Assembly: GCF_001665785.1 (NCBI RefSeq)
Contig: NZ_LZSO01000013.1
Location: 222,416-286,415, forward strand
DNA from: Mycolicibacterium peregrinum
GTDB lineage: Bacteria; Actinomycetota; Actinomycetes; Mycobacteriales; Mycobacteriaceae
Reading direction: 5' to 3'
DNA length: 64,000 bases
Shown here: positions 29,110-39,402 of the stretch, one piece after another
How positions within the stretch are numbered: position 1 is the first letter of the stretch
Layout of the letters: every line of letters begins with the position of its first letter
Translations under genes and position numbers: made by a program
Notes under the pieces: generated by a model
Database searches by the model: none
What the model saw: the letters and a program-made list of their open reading frames with translations, nothing else
What the model was told of the DNA's origin: nothing

Positions 29110-30120
29110 CTACAGCAGCGACAGGATCCGCTCGCCGACCTCGCTGGTCGAGAGCTTCGCGTCGCCGCGGGTGGCCAGGTGCTCACCGACCGCCTTGTCG
29201 ACCCGCGCGGCGGCGTCGGTCTCACCGATGTGCGTGAGCAGCAGCGCCACGCTCATCACCGCGGCGGTCGGATCGGCGATCCCCTGGCCGGCGATGTCAG
29301 GCGCACTGCCGTGCACGGGTTCGAACATCGACGGATTGGTGCCCGTCGCATCGATATTGCCCGAGGCGGCCAGGCCGATACCGCCGGAGACCGCGGCGGC
29401 CAGGTCGGTGATGATGTCGCCGAACAGGTTGTCGGTGACGATCACGTCGAACCGGCCGGGATCGGTGACCATGTGGATGGTGGCGGCGTCGATGTGCTGG
29501 TAAGCCGTCTCGACGTCCGGGTATTCCGTACCGATCTCGTCGACGGTGCGCTTCCACAGCGAACCGGCGAACGCCAGCACGTTGTTCTTGTGCACCAGGG
29601 TGAGGTGTTTGCGCCGTGCGCGGGCTTTCTCGAACGCATAACGCACCACGCGCTCCACCCCGAAGCGGGTGTTGGTGGACACCTCGGTGGCAACCTCGTG
29701 CGGGGTCCCCACCCGGATCGCGCCGCCGGTACCGGTGTAGGGACCTTCGGTGCCCTCGCGCACCACCACGAAGTCGATCTCCGGGTTGCCGGCCAAGGGG
29801 CTGGAAACCCCGGCGAACAGCTTCGACGGCCGCAGATTCACGTGGTGGTCCAACGCAAATCGCATGTTGAGCAGCAATCCGCGTTCGAGCACGCCACTGG
29901 GTACCGAAGGATCACCGATGGCGCCCAACAGAATTGCGTCGTAGCCCTTGAGCTCGTCGACGAATCCCTCGGGCAGGGTCTCCCCTGTCGCGTGGTAACG
30001 CCGCGCGCCCAGGTCGTACTCGGTCCGGTCCACGCCGGGCAGCACCGCGTCGAGCACCTTCAGAGCCTCGGCGATGACCTCCGGGCCGATGCCGTCACCG
30101 GCGATTACAGCGAGTTTCAT
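29110..30120 (-). CDS. leuB: 3-isopropylmalate dehydrogenase
   Basis: Oxidatively decarboxylates 3-isopropylmalate in leucine synthesis; 336 aa, the normal short actinobacterial length. Features are [10 protein letters not shown] at the N-terminus, [17 protein letters not shown], the [15 protein letters not shown] metal/substrate region and [15 protein letters not shown] 30120 overlaps the serA stop (ATGA), so translation is coupled to serA. Order matches Rv2995c-Rv2996c. Confidence 0.96.
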   Translation of the reverse strand: MKLAVIAGDGIGPEVIAEALKVLDAVLPGVDRTEYDLGARRYHATGETLPEGFVDELKGYDAILLGAIGDPSVPSGVLERGLLLNMRFALDHHVNLRPSKLFAGVSSPLAGNPEIDFVVVREGTEGPYTGTGGAIRVGTPHEVATEVSTNTRFGVERVVRYAFEKARARRKHLTLVHKNNVLAFAGSLWKRTVDEIGTEYPDVETAYQHIDAATIHMVTDPGRFDVIVTDNLFGDIITDLAAAVSGGIGLAASGNIDATGTNPSMFEPVHGSAPDIAGQGIADPTAAVMSVALLLTHIGETDAAARVDKAVGEHLATRGDAKLSTSEVGERILSLL

Positions 30121-31703
30121 GACAGGTCGACCACTTCCAGCGTCGTGGCGTCAACCGCGGCGGAGATCGCGGTGCGCACATCCTCGGGCACATCGGTATC
30201 CAGGCGCAGCATCACGATGGCGCTGTCACCGTCGACGTCCTGGCTCAGCTGCGCGGCCAGGATGTTGACGTTCGCCCCACCCAGCAGGGTGCCGATCTTG
30301 CCCAGGGCGCCCGGCTGATCGTTGTAGTGGACGATGAGGTTGTAGCCCTCGGCGCGCAGGTCGAAGTTGCGGCCGTTGATCTGGACGATCTTCTCGACCA
30401 GTTGCGGCCCCGACAGGGTGCCCGCGACGTTCACCGCGCTGCCGTCGGCGTGCACGACGCGCACATCGACCACGCTGCGGTGGTTGGGGCTCTCGGTGGC
30501 GGTGCTGATCTCGGAGGCCACGCCACGATCGGCGGCCAGCGTCGGCGCGTTGACGAACGTCACCTGCTCGTCGACCACCGCGGAGAACAGCCCGCGCAGC
30601 GCCGACAGCCGCAAGATCTCGACGTCCTCCGAGGCCAGCTCGCCGCGCGCCTGGACGGTAAGCGACACCGGGGCCGCATCGGACAGGGCACCGGCCAGCA
30701 GACCGAGCTTGCGCACCAGGTCCAGCCAGGGCGCCACCTCTTCGCCGACGGCGCCGCCGCCCACGTTGACCGCGTCCGGCACGAATTCGCCGGCCAGGGC
30801 GAGCTTCACGCTGGCGGCCACATCGGTACCGGCCCGGTCCTGCGCCTCGGCGGTCGAGGCACCCAGGTGCGGGGTCACGACGACCTGAGGCAGCTCGAAC
30901 AGCGGGCTGTCGGTGCACGGTTCGGTCGAGAACACGTCCAGACCGGCGGCACGCACATGGCCGCTCGTGATGGCATCGGCCAGGGCCTGCTCATCGATCA
31001 GACCACCGCGGGCAGCGTTGACGATGATGACGCCCGGCTTGGTCTTGGCCAGGTTCTCCTTGCCCAGCAGGCCGGCGGTCTCCTTGGTCTTGGGCAGGTG
31101 CACCGAGATGAAGTCGGCACGGCCGAGCAGCTCCTCCAACGGCAGCAACTCGATGCCGAGCTGGGCGGCGCGGGCCTGCGAGACGTAGGGGTCGTACGCC
31201 ACGATGTGGGCGCCGAAGGCGGCGAGGCGCTGTGCGACCAGCTGACCGATGCGGCCCAGACCGACGACACCGACGGTCTTGTCGAAGATCTCGACACCCG
31301 AGAACGAGGACCGCTTCCAGGTGTGATCCCGCAGGGTCGCGTCGGCAGCCGGAATCTGGCGCGCCGTGGACAGCAGCAGGGCCAGGGCGTGCTCGGCGGC
31401 ACTGTGGATGTTGGAGGTCGGCGCGTTGACGACGAGCACCCCGCGGGCGGTCGCGGCGTCGACGTCGACGTTGTCCAGGCCGACGCCCGCGCGGGCGACG
31501 ATCTTGAGTTTGGGGGCCGCAGCGATGACCTCGGCGTCCACCGTGGTGGCGGAACGCACCAGCAGCGCGTCGGCTTCCGGCACGGCAGCGAGCAGCTTCT
31601 CGCGGTCCGGACCGTCGACCCACCTGACCTCTACCTGGTCGCCGAGGGCGGCGACGGTCGATTCCGCGAGCTTGTCGGCAATCAAAACAACGGGGAGACT
31701 CAC
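30117..31703 (-). CDS. serA: D-3-phosphoglycerate dehydrogenase
   Basis: First step of serine synthesis. At 528 aa it is the long three-domain type. The substrate and NAD domains carry [19 protein letters not shown]; an intervening domain spans about residues 317-450. A C-terminal ACT domain begins near [20 protein letters not shown] and is known to bind serine in the mycobacterial enzyme. Start is GTG 31703; TAGGCT (31715-31710) lies 6 nt upstream, so the mRNA is probably leaderless. It heads the serA-leuB operon. Confidence 0.97.
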   Translation of the reverse strand: MSLPVVLIADKLAESTVAALGDQVEVRWVDGPDREKLLAAVPEADALLVRSATTVDAEVIAAAPKLKIVARAGVGLDNVDVDAATARGVLVVNAPTSNIHSAAEHALALLLSTARQIPAADATLRDHTWKRSSFSGVEIFDKTVGVVGLGRIGQLVAQRLAAFGAHIVAYDPYVSQARAAQLGIELLPLEELLGRADFISVHLPKTKETAGLLGKENLAKTKPGVIIVNAARGGLIDEQALADAITSGHVRAAGLDVFSTEPCTDSPLFELPQVVVTPHLGASTAEAQDRAGTDVAASVKLALAGEFVPDAVNVGGGAVGEEVAPWLDLVRKLGLLAGALSDAAPVSLTVQARGELASEDVEILRLSALRGLFSAVVDEQVTFVNAPTLAADRGVASEISTATESPNHRSVVDVRVVHADGSAVNVAGTLSGPQLVEKIVQINGRNFDLRAEGYNLIVHYNDQPGALGKIGTLLGGANVNILAAQLSQDVDGDSAIVMLRLDTDVPEDVRTAISAAVDATTLEVVDLS

Positions 31704-31757
31704 GCGGACAGCCTAGTGTGTGCGCCCTACCACAGCCGAACCGCGTGCGGTGTACTG

Positions 31758-33194
31758 ATGGGCGTGGACGTCACAATCGTCGGCAGCGGCCCCAACGGCC
31801 TGTCCGCCGCGGTCATCTGTGCCCGGGCCGGACTGGCCGTACGCGTCATCGAAGCGCAACCCACCGCAGGCGGTGGGGCACGCACCCTGCCCGACCCGGA
31901 ATATCCCGGCGTCAGCCACGACATCTGTTCAGCGGTGCACCCGCTGGCCTTGGCGTCGCCGTTCTTCGCCGCCTACGACTTGACCGCGCGTGGGGTGCAA
32001 CTGGCGGTCCCCGAGATTTCCTACGCCAGCCCCTTGGAGCATCGTCCGGCGGCGATCGGTTACCGCGACATCGAGCGCACGTGCTCCGAACTGGACCACG
32101 GAGATTCCTGGCGACGGCTGCTCGGTCCGCTGGCCGCCGAGTGCGATGACGTGGTCGGCCTGATCCTCGGTGACAAGCGGTCGCTACCACCGTCCCTGAC
32201 CGCGGCAGCGCGTGTCGCGCCCCGGTTACTCGCCCAAGGCACCCCGCTGTGGCGGTCGCTGGCGGGAGAAGATGCCCGTGCGTTGTTCAGTGGTGTTGCG
32301 GCACACACGATCTCGACGATGCCTTCACTTGTTTCCGGCGGGGCCGGTCTGATGCTGGCGACGCTGGGACATGCTGTGGGATGGCCGATCCCGATCGGCG
32401 GATCCCAGGCGATCCCGGATGCGCTGATCGCCGATCTCACCGCGCACGGCGGCGAACTCGTCCTCGGACACGAGGTCACCGAACCGCCGTCGGGCGTGGT
32501 CATCTACGACACCGCACCGACCGCCCTGCTGTCGATCTACGGCAAGGCCCTGCCGGCTCGTTACGCGCGGGCGTTGAGCCGCTACCGCTACGGGCCGGGA
32601 GTGGCGAAGGTCGATTTCGTGCTGAGCGGCGAGATCGGCTGGCGTGACCCCCGTCTGGCCCAGGCGCCGACACTGCACCTGGGTGGCAGCCGGGCACAGA
32701 TGGCGCTGGCCGAGTCCGAGATCGCCGCGGGCCGCCACGCCGAGTGGCCGATGGTCCTGGGTGCGCTCCCCCACATCGCGGACGCATCCCGCATCGATGA
32801 CGCCGGCCGCCGCCCGCTGTGGACCTACGTCCACGTACCCAACAATTCGACGCGGGACATGGCCGCGGTGGTCACCGACATCTTCGAACGATTCGCCCCG
32901 GGCTTCCGCGATCTGGTGGTCGGGATCCGCAGCGTGCCGGCGTCGCGGATGGACGAGCACAACGCCAACCTGGTCGGCGGGGATATCGGTGTGGGCGGTA
33001 ACAACATGACCAGCGCGCTGCTGGGTCCCACTCCACGGTTCGACCCCTGGACCACACCGATCCCAAAGGCCTACCTGTGCTCGTCGGCCACTCCCCCGGG
33101 CGGTGGGGTGCACGGGATGGCCGGGTTCTACGCCGCCCGCACCGTGCTCAAACGCGAGTTCGGTATGCGGGATCTGCCTAAGCTGGCACCATGA
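31758..33194 (+). CDS. Phytoene-dehydrogenase-like FAD oxidoreductase
   Basis: 478 aa, NAD(P)/FAD amine-oxidase/phytoene-desaturase-like fold, as Rv2997. The dinucleotide motif TIVGSGPNGLSAAVICARAG is at residues 6-25 and the substrate/FAD C-terminal segment is PGGGVHGMAGFYAARTVL. The open frame is long (from 30327), but everything before ATG 31758 is antisense to serA. Weak ribosome site. Divergent from serA. There are no carotenoid genes nearby, so a carotenoid substrate should not be assumed. Confidence 0.87.
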   Translation: MGVDVTIVGSGPNGLSAAVICARAGLAVRVIEAQPTAGGGARTLPDPEYPGVSHDICSAVHPLALASPFFAAYDLTARGVQLAVPEISYASPLEHRPAAIGYRDIERTCSELDHGDSWRRLLGPLAAECDDVVGLILGDKRSLPPSLTAAARVAPRLLAQGTPLWRSLAGEDARALFSGVAAHTISTMPSLVSGGAGLMLATLGHAVGWPIPIGGSQAIPDALIADLTAHGGELVLGHEVTEPPSGVVIYDTAPTALLSIYGKALPARYARALSRYRYGPGVAKVDFVLSGEIGWRDPRLAQAPTLHLGGSRAQMALAESEIAAGRHAEWPMVLGALPHIADASRIDDAGRRPLWTYVHVPNNSTRDMAAVVTDIFERFAPGFRDLVVGIRSVPASRMDEHNANLVGGDIGVGGNNMTSALLGPTPRFDPWTTPIPKAYLCSSATPPGGGVHGMAGFYAARTVLKREFGMRDLPKLAP

Positions 33195-33796
33195 CCCAGC
33201 CCAAGGTAGCCGTCATCTTCTACTCCGCGACCGGACACGGCACGCACATGGCCCAGCGCGTCACCGCCTCCGCCGAGGCCGCGGGCGCCGAGGTGCGGTT
33301 GCGGCCCGTCGCCGAGACCGCCGATCCGGAGTCCTTCGCCCACAATCCGGCCTGGACCGCGAATTACGAAGCCACCAAAGATCTTCCGAGGGCCACCGGT
33401 GACGACATCGTCTGGGCCGATGCGGTGATCTTCGGCTCCCCCACCCGATTCGGTTCTGTCGCTTCGCAATTGCGTGCGTTTCTCGATTCGCTCGGCGGCC
33501 TGTGGTCGCAGGGCAAACTCGCCGACAAGGTCTACGCCGGGTTCACCTCGACCAACACCGCTCATGGTGGCCAGGAGACCACGCTGCTGACGCTCTACGT
33601 GACCCTGATGCACTGGGGCGGGATCATCGTGCCGCCCGGCTACACCGATCCGCTCAAGTTCGCCGACGGCAACCCGTACGGCGCGAGCCTGCTCGCCAAC
33701 CACGACAACATCGACGAGTTCGACAACACCACCTACGACGCGCTGGATCACCTGGCCCGGCGGGTCGTCAGCGTGGCGGCACGGCTGGGTTCGTAA
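33191..33796 (+). CDS. WrbA-type flavodoxin, NAD(P)H:quinone oxidoreductase
   Basis: 201 aa. The FMN phosphate loop is YSATGHGTHMAQR, followed by the WrbA-like GSPTRFGSVASQLRAFLDS and the GGQETTLL insert. Such enzymes reduce quinones by two electrons. ATG 33191 overlaps the stop of the preceding oxidoreductase (ATGA), so the two are made together. Their physiological link is unknown. Confidence 0.88.
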   Translation: MTQPKVAVIFYSATGHGTHMAQRVTASAEAAGAEVRLRPVAETADPESFAHNPAWTANYEATKDLPRATGDDIVWADAVIFGSPTRFGSVASQLRAFLDSLGGLWSQGKLADKVYAGFTSTNTAHGGQETTLLTLYVTLMHWGGIIVPPGYTDPLKFADGNPYGASLLANHDNIDEFDNTTYDALDHLARRVVSVAARLGS

Positions 33797-33843
33797 GAAA
33801 ACTGGTGCGGGCGCACCCCTCGGTCCGCCCTTAGATTTGAGCG

Positions 33844-34185
33844 GTGAACCTTGGGGGCGTCGCACGGTTGGTGGGATCCGTCCCACACCTGGATCCGGTC
33901 ATGAAGTTGTTCGCGGTGGGCGACCTGGAGCTCTATCACGTGAGCCCACCGCTGTACGGGTACAACGTCGTCGCCGCGTCACAACAGCTTTGGGCCATGC
34001 GAGCGCAGTGCATCCACCCGGACGGCCGGATCGAGCCGCCGGAGCCGGACGACCCGGTGTCCACCGAGCTGTTCGGCGTCGTCGGTGAGGGCTTACAGAT
34101 CGACAGCACCGAGAAGCTTCCCGGCAGCGCCGAAGGTAGAAATGTGGCCCGCACGCTCGCGGCGATCGGCTATCGAATCGTCTAG
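33844..34185 (+). CDS. Small hypothetical protein
   Basis: 113 aa with no recognised domain. It is soluble, with an aromatic-rich middle (DLELYHVSPPLYGYNVVAASQQLWAM). The start is GTG 33844; TAGATT (33832-33837) lies 6 nt upstream, a leaderless arrangement that supports it being a real gene. It is followed by a strong terminator shared with ilvC. Function unknown. Confidence 0.6.
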   Translation: MNLGGVARLVGSVPHLDPVMKLFAVGDLELYHVSPPLYGYNVVAASQQLWAMRAQCIHPDGRIEPPEPDDPVSTELFGVVGEGLQIDSTEKLPGSAEGRNVARTLAAIGYRIV

Positions 34186-34196
34186 AAATGCCGAAA

Positions 34197-34243
34197 GGCC
34201 AGTTACTGCACGCTTTTTAGTGAATCGCGTGCAATAACTGGCC
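34197..34243. terminator. Terminator between the convergent hypothetical gene and ilvC
   Basis: 17-nt arms (34197-34213 and 34227-34243), starting GGCCAGTTA and ending TAACTGGCC, with a single mismatch and a 13-nt loop. Lies 11 bp after one stop and 15 bp after the other, so probably works for both. Confidence 0.85.
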
Positions 34244-34258
34244 AGTCGACGTTGAAAA

Positions 34259-35308
<1,050 letters not shown>

Positions 35309-35327
35309 CTAACGCTACTTGACGTGC

Positions 35328-35840
35328 TTACTTCACTGCGCTGATACCACGGGGTCCGCGCGAGACCGACACCATGCCGGACTGTGCGATCTCACGGATA
35401 CCGTAGGGCTCAAGGACCCGCAGCAGGGCCTCCAGCTTTTCCGAGGTGCCGGTGGCCTCGACGGTCAGGGACTCGGTCGAAACGTCAACCACCTTGGCGC
35501 GGAACAGGTTCACCGCTTCGATGACCTGACCGCGGTTACTCGCGTCGGCGCGCACCTTGATCAAGGCGAGTTCGCGGGAGACCGAGCTGTCGTCCTCCTG
35601 CTCGACGATCTTGATCACGTTGACCAGCTTGTTGAGCTGCTTGGTGATCTGCTCCAGCGGCGATTCCTCGACGCTGACGACGATCGTCATCCGCGACATG
35701 TGCTTCTGCTCGGTGGCACCCACCGCCAAGGACTGGATGTTGTAGCCACGACGGGAGAACAGCGTGGCCACCCGGGCGAGAACGCCGGGTTTGTCCTCGA
35801 CCAGCACCGAAAGCGTGTGGGTGGGCGTGGTGTTGCTCAT
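35328..35840 (-). CDS. ilvN: Acetolactate synthase small (regulatory) subunit
   Basis: 170 aa. The N-terminal ACT domain (HTLSVLVEDKPGVLARVATL) binds valine for feedback control, followed by the C-terminal small-subunit domain. The ATG at 35840 overlaps the ilvB stop, so synthesis is coupled to the catalytic subunit. Confidence 0.96.
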   Translation of the reverse strand: MSNTTPTHTLSVLVEDKPGVLARVATLFSRRGYNIQSLAVGATEQKHMSRMTIVVSVEESPLEQITKQLNKLVNVIKIVEQEDDSSVSRELALIKVRADASNRGQVIEAVNLFRAKVVDVSTESLTVEATGTSEKLEALLRVLEPYGIREIAQSGMVSVSRGPRGISAVK

Positions 35841-37702
35841 CAGGCGTGCCCCTCGGCGTCGTTTTCGTCGAACAGCGGCCGGATGTCCCGAGCTGCCATG
35901 ATCTCGTCGTTGCTGGTGCCGGCGGCGACCATCGGCCACACCTGCGCATCGGCACCGACGATGAAGTCGATGACCACCGGGCGGTCGTTGATGGCCCGGG
36001 CCTGGTTGATGACGTCCTCGACGTCCTCGGCTCGCTCGCAGCGCAGCCCGACGCAGCCCAGAGCCTCGGCCAGCTTGACGAAGTCCGGGATCCGACGCGA
36101 GTGCGTGGCCAGATCGGTCTGGCTGTAGCGCTGGTCGTAGAACAGCGTCTGCCACTGCCGCACCATGCCCAGGTTGCCGTTGTTGATCAACGCCACCTTG
36201 ATCGGCGCGCCTTCGATGGCACAGGTGGCCAGCTCCTGGTTGGTCATCTGGAAGCAGCCGTCACCGTCGATGGCCCACACCTCGGCCTCCGGGCGGGCGA
36301 ACTTGGCGCCCATGGCCGCCGGGACAGCGAAGCCCATGGTGCCAAGGCCACCGGAGTTCAGCCACGTCTTGGGGTTCTCGTACTTGACGAACTGCGCGGC
36401 CCACATCTGGTGCTGGCCGACCCCGGCAACATAGACCGCCTCCGGTCCGGCGATCTGACCCAGCTTCTCGATGACGTACTCGGGGCTCAGGCTGCCATCG
36501 CTCTGCGGGCCGTAGCTCAGCGGGTAGGTCGACTTCAGTCCGGACAGGTACTCCCACCAGCCGTCCAGTTTCAGTGCGGCACTGGTCGTTCCGTCACGGC
36601 GTAGCACCTCGATCAGATCGGTGATGACGGCCTTCACGTCACCCACGATGGGAACGTCAGCGTGCCGGTTCTTGCCGATCTCGGCGGGGTCGATGTCGGC
36701 GTGGATCACCTTCGCCTCAGGGGCGAACGAGGACAGCTGACCGGTGACCCGGTCGTCGAACCGGGTGCCCAGGGCGATCAGCAGGTCGCTCTTCTGCAAC
36801 GCACCCACCGCGGCCACGGTGCCGTGCATGCCCGGCATGCCCAGATGCTGCGGGTGGCTGTCCGGGAAGGCGCCGCGGGCCATGAGCGTGGTGACGACCG
36901 GGATGCCGGTCAGCTCGGCCAGCTCGAGCAGTTCGGCGCTGGCCTCACCACGGATCACACCACCACCGACGTAGAGCACCGGCTTGTGCGCGGCGGCGAT
37001 CAGCTTGGCGGCCTCACGCACCTGACGGCTGTGCGGCTTGGTGTTCGGCTTGTACCCGGGCAGGTCCATCTGCGGCGGCCAGGAGAAGGTGCACTGGGCC
37101 TGCAGGATGTCCTTGGGAACGTCGACGAGCACCGCGCCCGGGCGTCCCGAGCTGGCGATGTAGAAGGCCTCGGCCATCACCTGGGCGATGTCGTCACCGT
37201 TGCGCACCAGGAAGTTGTGCTTGGTGATCGGCATGGTCATGCCGGTGATGTCGGCTTCCTGGAAGGCGTCGGTGCCGATCAGGCTGCGACCGACCTGCCC
37301 GGTGATGGCCACCACGGGGATGGAGTCCATCTGGGCGTCGGCCAGCGGGGTGATCAGGTTGGTCGCGCCGGGGCCGGAGGTGGCCATCATCACGCCGACC
37401 TTGCCCGTGGCGTGGGCATAACCGCTGGCGGCGTGGCCGGCGCCCTGCTCATGGCGGACCAGCACATGGCGCAGCTTCTGCGAGTCGAACAGCGGATCGT
37501 AGACCGGCAGCACGGCGCCACCGGGGATCCCGAAGACGACGTCGACGCCGAGCTCTTCCAGCGACCGGACGACCGCCTGGGCGCCGGTGAGCTGCTGCGG
37601 TGCAACCCGGTTGGGCTGTCCCGAATCTGATTTGGCGGTGGTTGCGCCGTTGGCAGGCGCGGTTCCCGACCGGGCTGGCGGTCGCGTTGTCGGTGCGCTC
37701 AC
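35840..37702 (-). CDS. ilvB: Acetolactate synthase large (catalytic) subunit
   Basis: Thiamine-diphosphate enzyme that forms acetolactate and acetohydroxybutyrate; 620 aa. After a disordered Thr/Pro/Ala-rich N-terminus come the TPP pyrimidine domain ([28 protein letters not shown]) and the diphosphate motif [15 protein letters not shown] near residue 500. The start is GTG 37702 (GAGGA upstream); the ORF running to 37882 enters the leader and terminator and is not used. It is controlled by the attenuator at 37785-37910. Confidence 0.97.
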   Translation of the reverse strand: MSAPTTRPPARSGTAPANGATTAKSDSGQPNRVAPQQLTGAQAVVRSLEELGVDVVFGIPGGAVLPVYDPLFDSQKLRHVLVRHEQGAGHAASGYAHATGKVGVMMATSGPGATNLITPLADAQMDSIPVVAITGQVGRSLIGTDAFQEADITGMTMPITKHNFLVRNGDDIAQVMAEAFYIASSGRPGAVLVDVPKDILQAQCTFSWPPQMDLPGYKPNTKPHSRQVREAAKLIAAAHKPVLYVGGGVIRGEASAELLELAELTGIPVVTTLMARGAFPDSHPQHLGMPGMHGTVAAVGALQKSDLLIALGTRFDDRVTGQLSSFAPEAKVIHADIDPAEIGKNRHADVPIVGDVKAVITDLIEVLRRDGTTSAALKLDGWWEYLSGLKSTYPLSYGPQSDGSLSPEYVIEKLGQIAGPEAVYVAGVGQHQMWAAQFVKYENPKTWLNSGGLGTMGFAVPAAMGAKFARPEAEVWAIDGDGCFQMTNQELATCAIEGAPIKVALINNGNLGMVRQWQTLFYDQRYSQTDLATHSRRIPDFVKLAEALGCVGLRCERAEDVEDVINQARAINDRPVVIDFIVGADAQVWPMVAAGTSNDEIMAARDIRPLFDENDAEGHA

Positions 37703-37784
37703 GATGTCCTCTTCACGGTCTGCTTCACATTCCTCTTCAGGAAGTTTCAATTTTTCATTGATTCCGGCGCGCTTGTGGGCAAAT

Positions 37785-37819
37785 AAAAAACCCCCGTCAG
37801 CCGGTAGCTGTACGAGGGT
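37785..37819 (-). terminator. ilvBNC attenuator: Rho-independent terminator
   Basis: On the minus strand ACCCTCGT (37819-37812) pairs with ACGGGGGT (37797-37790), with inner CAGC/GCTG, followed by a run of six U. It sits 82 bp before the ilvB start and downstream of the leader peptide. Confidence 0.88.
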
Positions 37820-37877
37820 GGCGCGTCGATGCGGTTGGCTATGCCCGGCAGAGGGCCAGCGCGGCATCAACGCGCCA
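37819..37877 (-). promoter_or_regulatory. ilvBNC attenuator: competing antiterminator/pause hairpin
   Basis: TGGCGCGTTGATGC (37877-37864) pairs with GCATCGACGCGCCA (37832-37819), 14 bp with one G-U pair. A shifted alternative pairs GGTTGGC (37880-37874) with GCCAACC (37839-37833). The distal arm directly abuts the terminator stem, and the proximal arm lies inside the leader peptide after its Leu/Val/Ile codons. Ribosome stalling can therefore decide which structure forms. Confidence 0.78.
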
Positions 37878-37910
37878 ACCAATTACTACGAGCAATCCGG
37901 GGTTCTGCAT
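37839..37910 (-). CDS. ilvB leader peptide
   Basis: A 23-residue reading frame from ATG 37910 to TAG 37841-37839. Residues 6-10 read LLVVI, so regulatory codons for all three branched-chain amino acids are together, and residues 18-20 are LAL. It starts 8 nt after a -10 hexamer, so it probably begins at or next to the mRNA 5' end. It works as the sensor of branched-chain aminoacyl-tRNA supply for the attenuator. Actinobacterial ilvB attenuation with such peptides is known in Corynebacterium and predicted in mycobacteria. Confidence 0.82.
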   Translation of the reverse strand: MQNPGLLVVIGWRVDAALALCRA

Positions 37911-37918
37911 AGCACCCG

Positions 37919-37948
37919 ACGGTAGCTGCCGTACAGGTTAAAGGTCAA
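37919..37948 (-). promoter_or_regulatory. Promoter of the ilvBNC leader transcript
   Basis: -35 TTGACC (37948-37943) and -10 TACCGT (37924-37919) with 18-bp spacing, a SigA-type arrangement; the predicted start coincides with the leader-peptide ATG within a base or two. Confidence 0.75.
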
Positions 37949-38021
37949 ATTGGTTCCGCTGAGGGCACGCCGCCCGGTGACGCCGGCTGGGCCGCCGGCC
38001 GGGTGGTGCAAGGATGAACCT

Positions 38022-38411
38022 GTGAGCGCACGATCGGCAACCACCCCTGTCGTCATCCGGATATCGCCCATGGCGCACCTGGCAGTCGGATTCCTGACGC
38101 TCGGCCTGCTGACGCTGGTCCTGAGCAATCCGACCTGGTTCTCGGTGCTGCTGGTGATCCCGATTGCGTTGTCGGCGGCCATAATTCGGTACCGCACGAC
38201 CGCCGATGCCGACACCGTCACAGCACGGTCGCTGACGCGCAGCCGCACGGTGTCGTGGACCGAGATCAAGGGATTGCGGTTCGACCGGTCGTCTTGGGCG
38301 ATCGCAGATTTGAGCGACGGGACGGACCTGCGCCTGCCTGCCGTGACGTTCGCAACACTGCCGTTGCTCACCGAGGTGAGCGGTGGCCGCGTACCGAATC
38401 CGTACGCCTGA
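38022..38411 (+). CDS. cfp6: Cfp6-like membrane protein with bacterial PH domain
   Basis: 129 aa. Two membrane segments near the N-terminus (MAHLAVGFLTLGLLTLVLS and WFSVLLVIPIALSAAI) are followed by a small PH-like domain (YRTTADADTVTAR; SWTEIKGLRFDRSSWA). It corresponds to Rv3004, which is likewise divergent from ilvB. The start is GTG 38022 with AAGGA upstream; earlier in-frame codons enter the promoter region. It is a low-molecular-weight antigen family of unknown role. Confidence 0.85.
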   Translation: MSARSATTPVVIRISPMAHLAVGFLTLGLLTLVLSNPTWFSVLLVIPIALSAAIIRYRTTADADTVTARSLTRSRTVSWTEIKGLRFDRSSWAIADLSDGTDLRLPAVTFATLPLLTEVSGGRVPNPYA

Positions 38412-38424
38412 GACCCCAGAGCAC

Positions 38425-39267
38425 TCAGCCGAGCGGGTTGCCGCCGTTGAGCAACACCCAGATGGCGATGCCGCCGGCCACGCCGAGCACCAGTGCCACG
38501 AAGGAACCCACGAAGGGGCGCCGGGCCCAGCCGCGGCCGGCGTCGAACCCGTAGCGGCCCGGCCCGGTCAGGATGATCGCGGCTGCGGCGACGACGACGA
38601 TCAACCGGTACTCGGTGCCGTCGGTGATGACTTCCGCGAGGCGGGCCTGCTCATGGGCCGCCATCGCCGTGGCCAGCACCCCGTTGATCAGGTAGGCCAG
38701 CGCGCCGGCGGCCGCGATCGGGGTGAACAACCCGAGGACCAGCAGCACGCCGGCGGCGATCTGCCCGCCGGTGGCGGCATAGGTCAGGATGTCGGCGTTC
38801 TTGAAGCCCATCTCGTCCAGCGACGAGTTGAACCCGTCCAGCCCTGGGCCGCCCCACCAGCCGAAGGCCTTCTGCAGGCCGTGGATGATCATCAGCCCGC
38901 CCAGTGCGACGCGCAGGATCAGCAGGCCGAGGTCCTGGGTGCCGCGTCGACCGGCGGCCCGAACCCGGTCGTCGATGAAGTCGTCGCGCTCGATCTCGGC
39001 CGGCTCGGCCGAGAAGGGGACCATGGGGGCCGGCCCGCCGGATTGCACGTACGGCAGTGGCTCCGGGTCAGAGACCAGGCTGAATGCGGACTGATCGCCC
39101 GCTTTCGAGTCGTAGCGGGGAATAGCGGTCGTCTCGAAGTCGCCTCCGTAGTTTTCCGAAGGCAGGTCGTCTTCGGGGTCGACCAGGCTGGCCCCGGCCG
39201 GCCTGGCGGAATCGTCCGAGTAACCCGGTCGTTGCCAGGCTTGTGGGTCCTGTGGGTGGCTGGTCAC
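38425..39267 (-). CDS. DoxX-family membrane protein
   Basis: 280 aa. The first ~105 residues are acidic and hydrophilic. They are followed by the four-helix DoxX domain starting at LGLLILRVALGGLMIIHGLQKAFGWWGG-type sequence and ending IAIWVLLNGGNPLG. It corresponds to Rv3005c, which in M. tuberculosis belongs to a membrane oxidoreductase complex with SodA and SseA. The start is GTG 39267; TACCCT (39280-39275) lies 7 nt upstream, so it is probably leaderless. Divergent from lppZ, convergent with cfp6. Confidence 0.88.
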   Translation of the reverse strand: MTSHPQDPQAWQRPGYSDDSARPAGASLVDPEDDLPSENYGGDFETTAIPRYDSKAGDQSAFSLVSDPEPLPYVQSGGPAPMVPFSAEPAEIERDDFIDDRVRAAGRRGTQDLGLLILRVALGGLMIIHGLQKAFGWWGGPGLDGFNSSLDEMGFKNADILTYAATGGQIAAGVLLVLGLFTPIAAAGALAYLINGVLATAMAAHEQARLAEVITDGTEYRLIVVVAAAAIILTGPGRYGFDAGRGWARRPFVGSFVALVLGVAGGIAIWVLLNGGNPLG

Positions 39268-39402
39268 AGCTGCCAGGGTAAGTGCAAGTTCGGTCCGAAC
39301 CGCGTATTTACCCCGGCGCTTCCGCCTGGTATCGGCCTGCTACGGGTGCCACGCATGGTCCCGACGTGGCGCGCACTGCCGAGCGATCCGTAATCTGGCG
39401 GC

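Noticed and set aside
30327..31757. Upstream 477 codons of the phytoene-dehydrogenase-like frame
   Set aside because: They are antisense to serA, and the FAD motif begins directly after ATG 31758, so a fused protein is not credible.
31740..33194. Assigning the oxidoreductase to carotenoid synthesis
   Set aside because: No phytoene synthase or other carotenoid gene is nearby, and many mycobacterial homologues of this fold have no carotenoid role.
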